Origin: Desulfobacteraceae bacterium UBA2230
GTDB taxonomy: Bacteria > Desulfobacterota > Desulfobacteria > Desulfobacterales > Desulfosarcinaceae
Reading direction: 5' to 3'
DNA: 15,099 nucleotides
NCBI GenBank assembly: GCA_002348005.1
Contig: DDYQ01000014.1
Coordinates: forward strand, 257 to 15,355
Shown: piece after piece, positions 14,600 through 15,099 of the stretch
Numbering within the stretch: the stretch's first letter is position 1
Layout of the letters: each line of letters starts with the position of its first letter
Program-made: the position numbers and the translations under genes
Notes under the pieces: model-generated
Database searches by the model: none
What the model was told of the DNA's origin: nothing
What the model saw: the letters and a program-made list of their open reading frames with translations, nothing else

Positions 14600-14657
14600 A
14601 TGAAAGTTGAAGATTTGGACCTGATTTGATGATACGTCCGATAAGGTCCGCTTCTTG

Positions 14658-14680
14658 ACACTTAAAATCTACACTTAAAA
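14658..14680. repeat. 10-bp tandem direct repeat beside the ahcY 3' end
   Basis: ACACTTAAAA occurs twice exactly (14658-14667 and 14671-14680), separated by TCT, giving a 13-base period. It lies 18-40 bases beyond the ahcY stop and downstream of the TPR gene. It could be a binding site or chance in an AT-rich spacer. Confidence 0.4.
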
Positions 14681-14697
14681 CTGCTGCTTCGATCCGA

Positions 14698-15099
14698 CTA
14701 ATATCGGTAATGATCGGGCTTGAAAGGTCCCTCCGCGGAAATCCCCAGATATTCAGACTGCCTGGCTGTCAGGCGGGTCAATTTAACTCCCAGGCGACCG
14801 AGGTGCAGGCGGGCGACCTCCTCGTCCAGCGATTTGGGCAGAGTATACACTTTTTTGGCATGCGCCTGGGTCGCCAGCGCGATCTGCGCCAGGCATTGAT
14901 TGGTGAAGCTGTTGCTCATCACAAAGCTGGGATGGCCCATGGCGCAGCCCAGGTTGACCAGTCGTCCCTCCGCCAGGATGATGATGCTGCGGCCGGATTC
15001 GAGGGTCCAGCGATCGACCTGCGGTTTGATGTTCTCCCGGCGGCACTTCGGATTCTGTTCCAGATAGCGCATAGCGATCTCGCTGTCGAAGTGACCGAT
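14698..15099 (-). CDS. ahcY: S-adenosyl-L-homocysteine hydrolase, C-terminal part (5' end beyond window)
   Basis: Cytosolic NAD-dependent enzyme that splits S-adenosylhomocysteine to adenosine and homocysteine, relieving inhibition of methyltransferases. The 133 visible residues are the conserved C-terminus: [10 protein letters not shown] at the edge, [57 protein letters not shown] and the terminal KPDHYRY, whose Lys and Tyr complete the NAD site of the neighbouring subunit. The frame is open to the window edge, so the start lies to the right. It converges with the TPR lipoprotein gene; the 98 bases between hold a GGACCT/AGGTCC dyad and a short direct repeat, but no clear U-tract terminator. 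Confidence 0.96.
   Translation of the reverse strand: MGHFDSEIAMRYLEQNPKCRRENIKPQVDRWTLESGRSIIILAEGRLVNLGCAMGHPSFVMSNSFTNQCLAQIALATQAHAKKVYTLPKSLDEEVARLHLGRLGVKLTRLTARQSEYLGISAEGPFKPDHYRY

Noticed and set aside
14655..14685. TTGACA with downstream TAAAAC as a plus-strand promoter
   Set aside because: The spacing is short, the -10 match is poor, and it would transcribe antisense into ahcY with no gene to serve.

Overview
The window looks like chromosomal DNA of a Gram-negative, anaerobic-type bacterium, most likely a Desulfobacterota (Desulfobacteria / Desulfosarcina-like) lineage. This is inference from gene content: a DUF1786 protein, a small rubredoxin-like protein beside a PduO-type cobalamin adenosyltransferase, an Mla-type lipid transport cassette, a DUF2845 secreted protein, Cys-rich mini-proteins and a single-gene ahcY. 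GC is moderately high (about 55-60 % by eye). I see no tRNA, rRNA, CRISPR array, transposase, integrase or other sign of a mobile element.

Layout. 1-1157 (-): most of a histidine ammonia-lyase, cut by the left edge. 1321-2397 (-): DUF1786 protein with an actin/Hsp70-like ATPase fold. 2398-2633: divergent control region rich in inverted repeats. 2634-4013 (+): tight three-gene operon of rubredoxin-like protein, PduO-type cob(I)alamin adenosyltransferase and ferredoxin-reductase-like flavoprotein. 4205-5107 (+): EamA/DMT permease, convergent with a small secreted DUF2845 protein (5114-5401, -). 5608-6850 (+): a DadA-type FAD amine dehydrogenase with one frameshift. 6854-7048 (-): a 64-residue eight-cysteine protein. 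7340-7540 (+): a 66-residue double-CxxC protein preceded by a long hairpin. 7713-8714 (+): an ArgA-like fusion of a degenerate amino-acid-kinase domain and a GNAT domain. 8808-9452 (-): an XRE-cupin regulator, divergent from NAD kinase (9635-10492, +). 10529-13187 (-): a three-gene Mla/MCE cassette transcribed MlaE permease, ABC-ATPase-like protein, MlaD. Divergent from it, 13345-14599 (+): a secreted LPP20-like protein and a TPR lipoprotein. 14698-15099 (-): the C-terminal end of S-adenosylhomocysteine hydrolase, cut by the right edge.

How genes may work together. The 2634-4013 operon reads as a self-contained cobalamin module: a flavoprotein could pass NAD(P)H electrons through the one-iron protein to reduce cob(II)alamin on the adenosyltransferase. 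The Mla cassette has a normal permease and MCE protein, but its ATPase subunit has lost Walker A, the Q-loop glutamine, the signature motif, both acidic Walker B residues and the H-loop histidine while keeping the overall ABC fold and an intact reading frame. That apparent pseudo-ATPase is the most unusual item in the window. The flanking secreted protein and TPR lipoprotein, driven by a good sigma70-type promoter in the shared divergent region, suggest an envelope-related locus.
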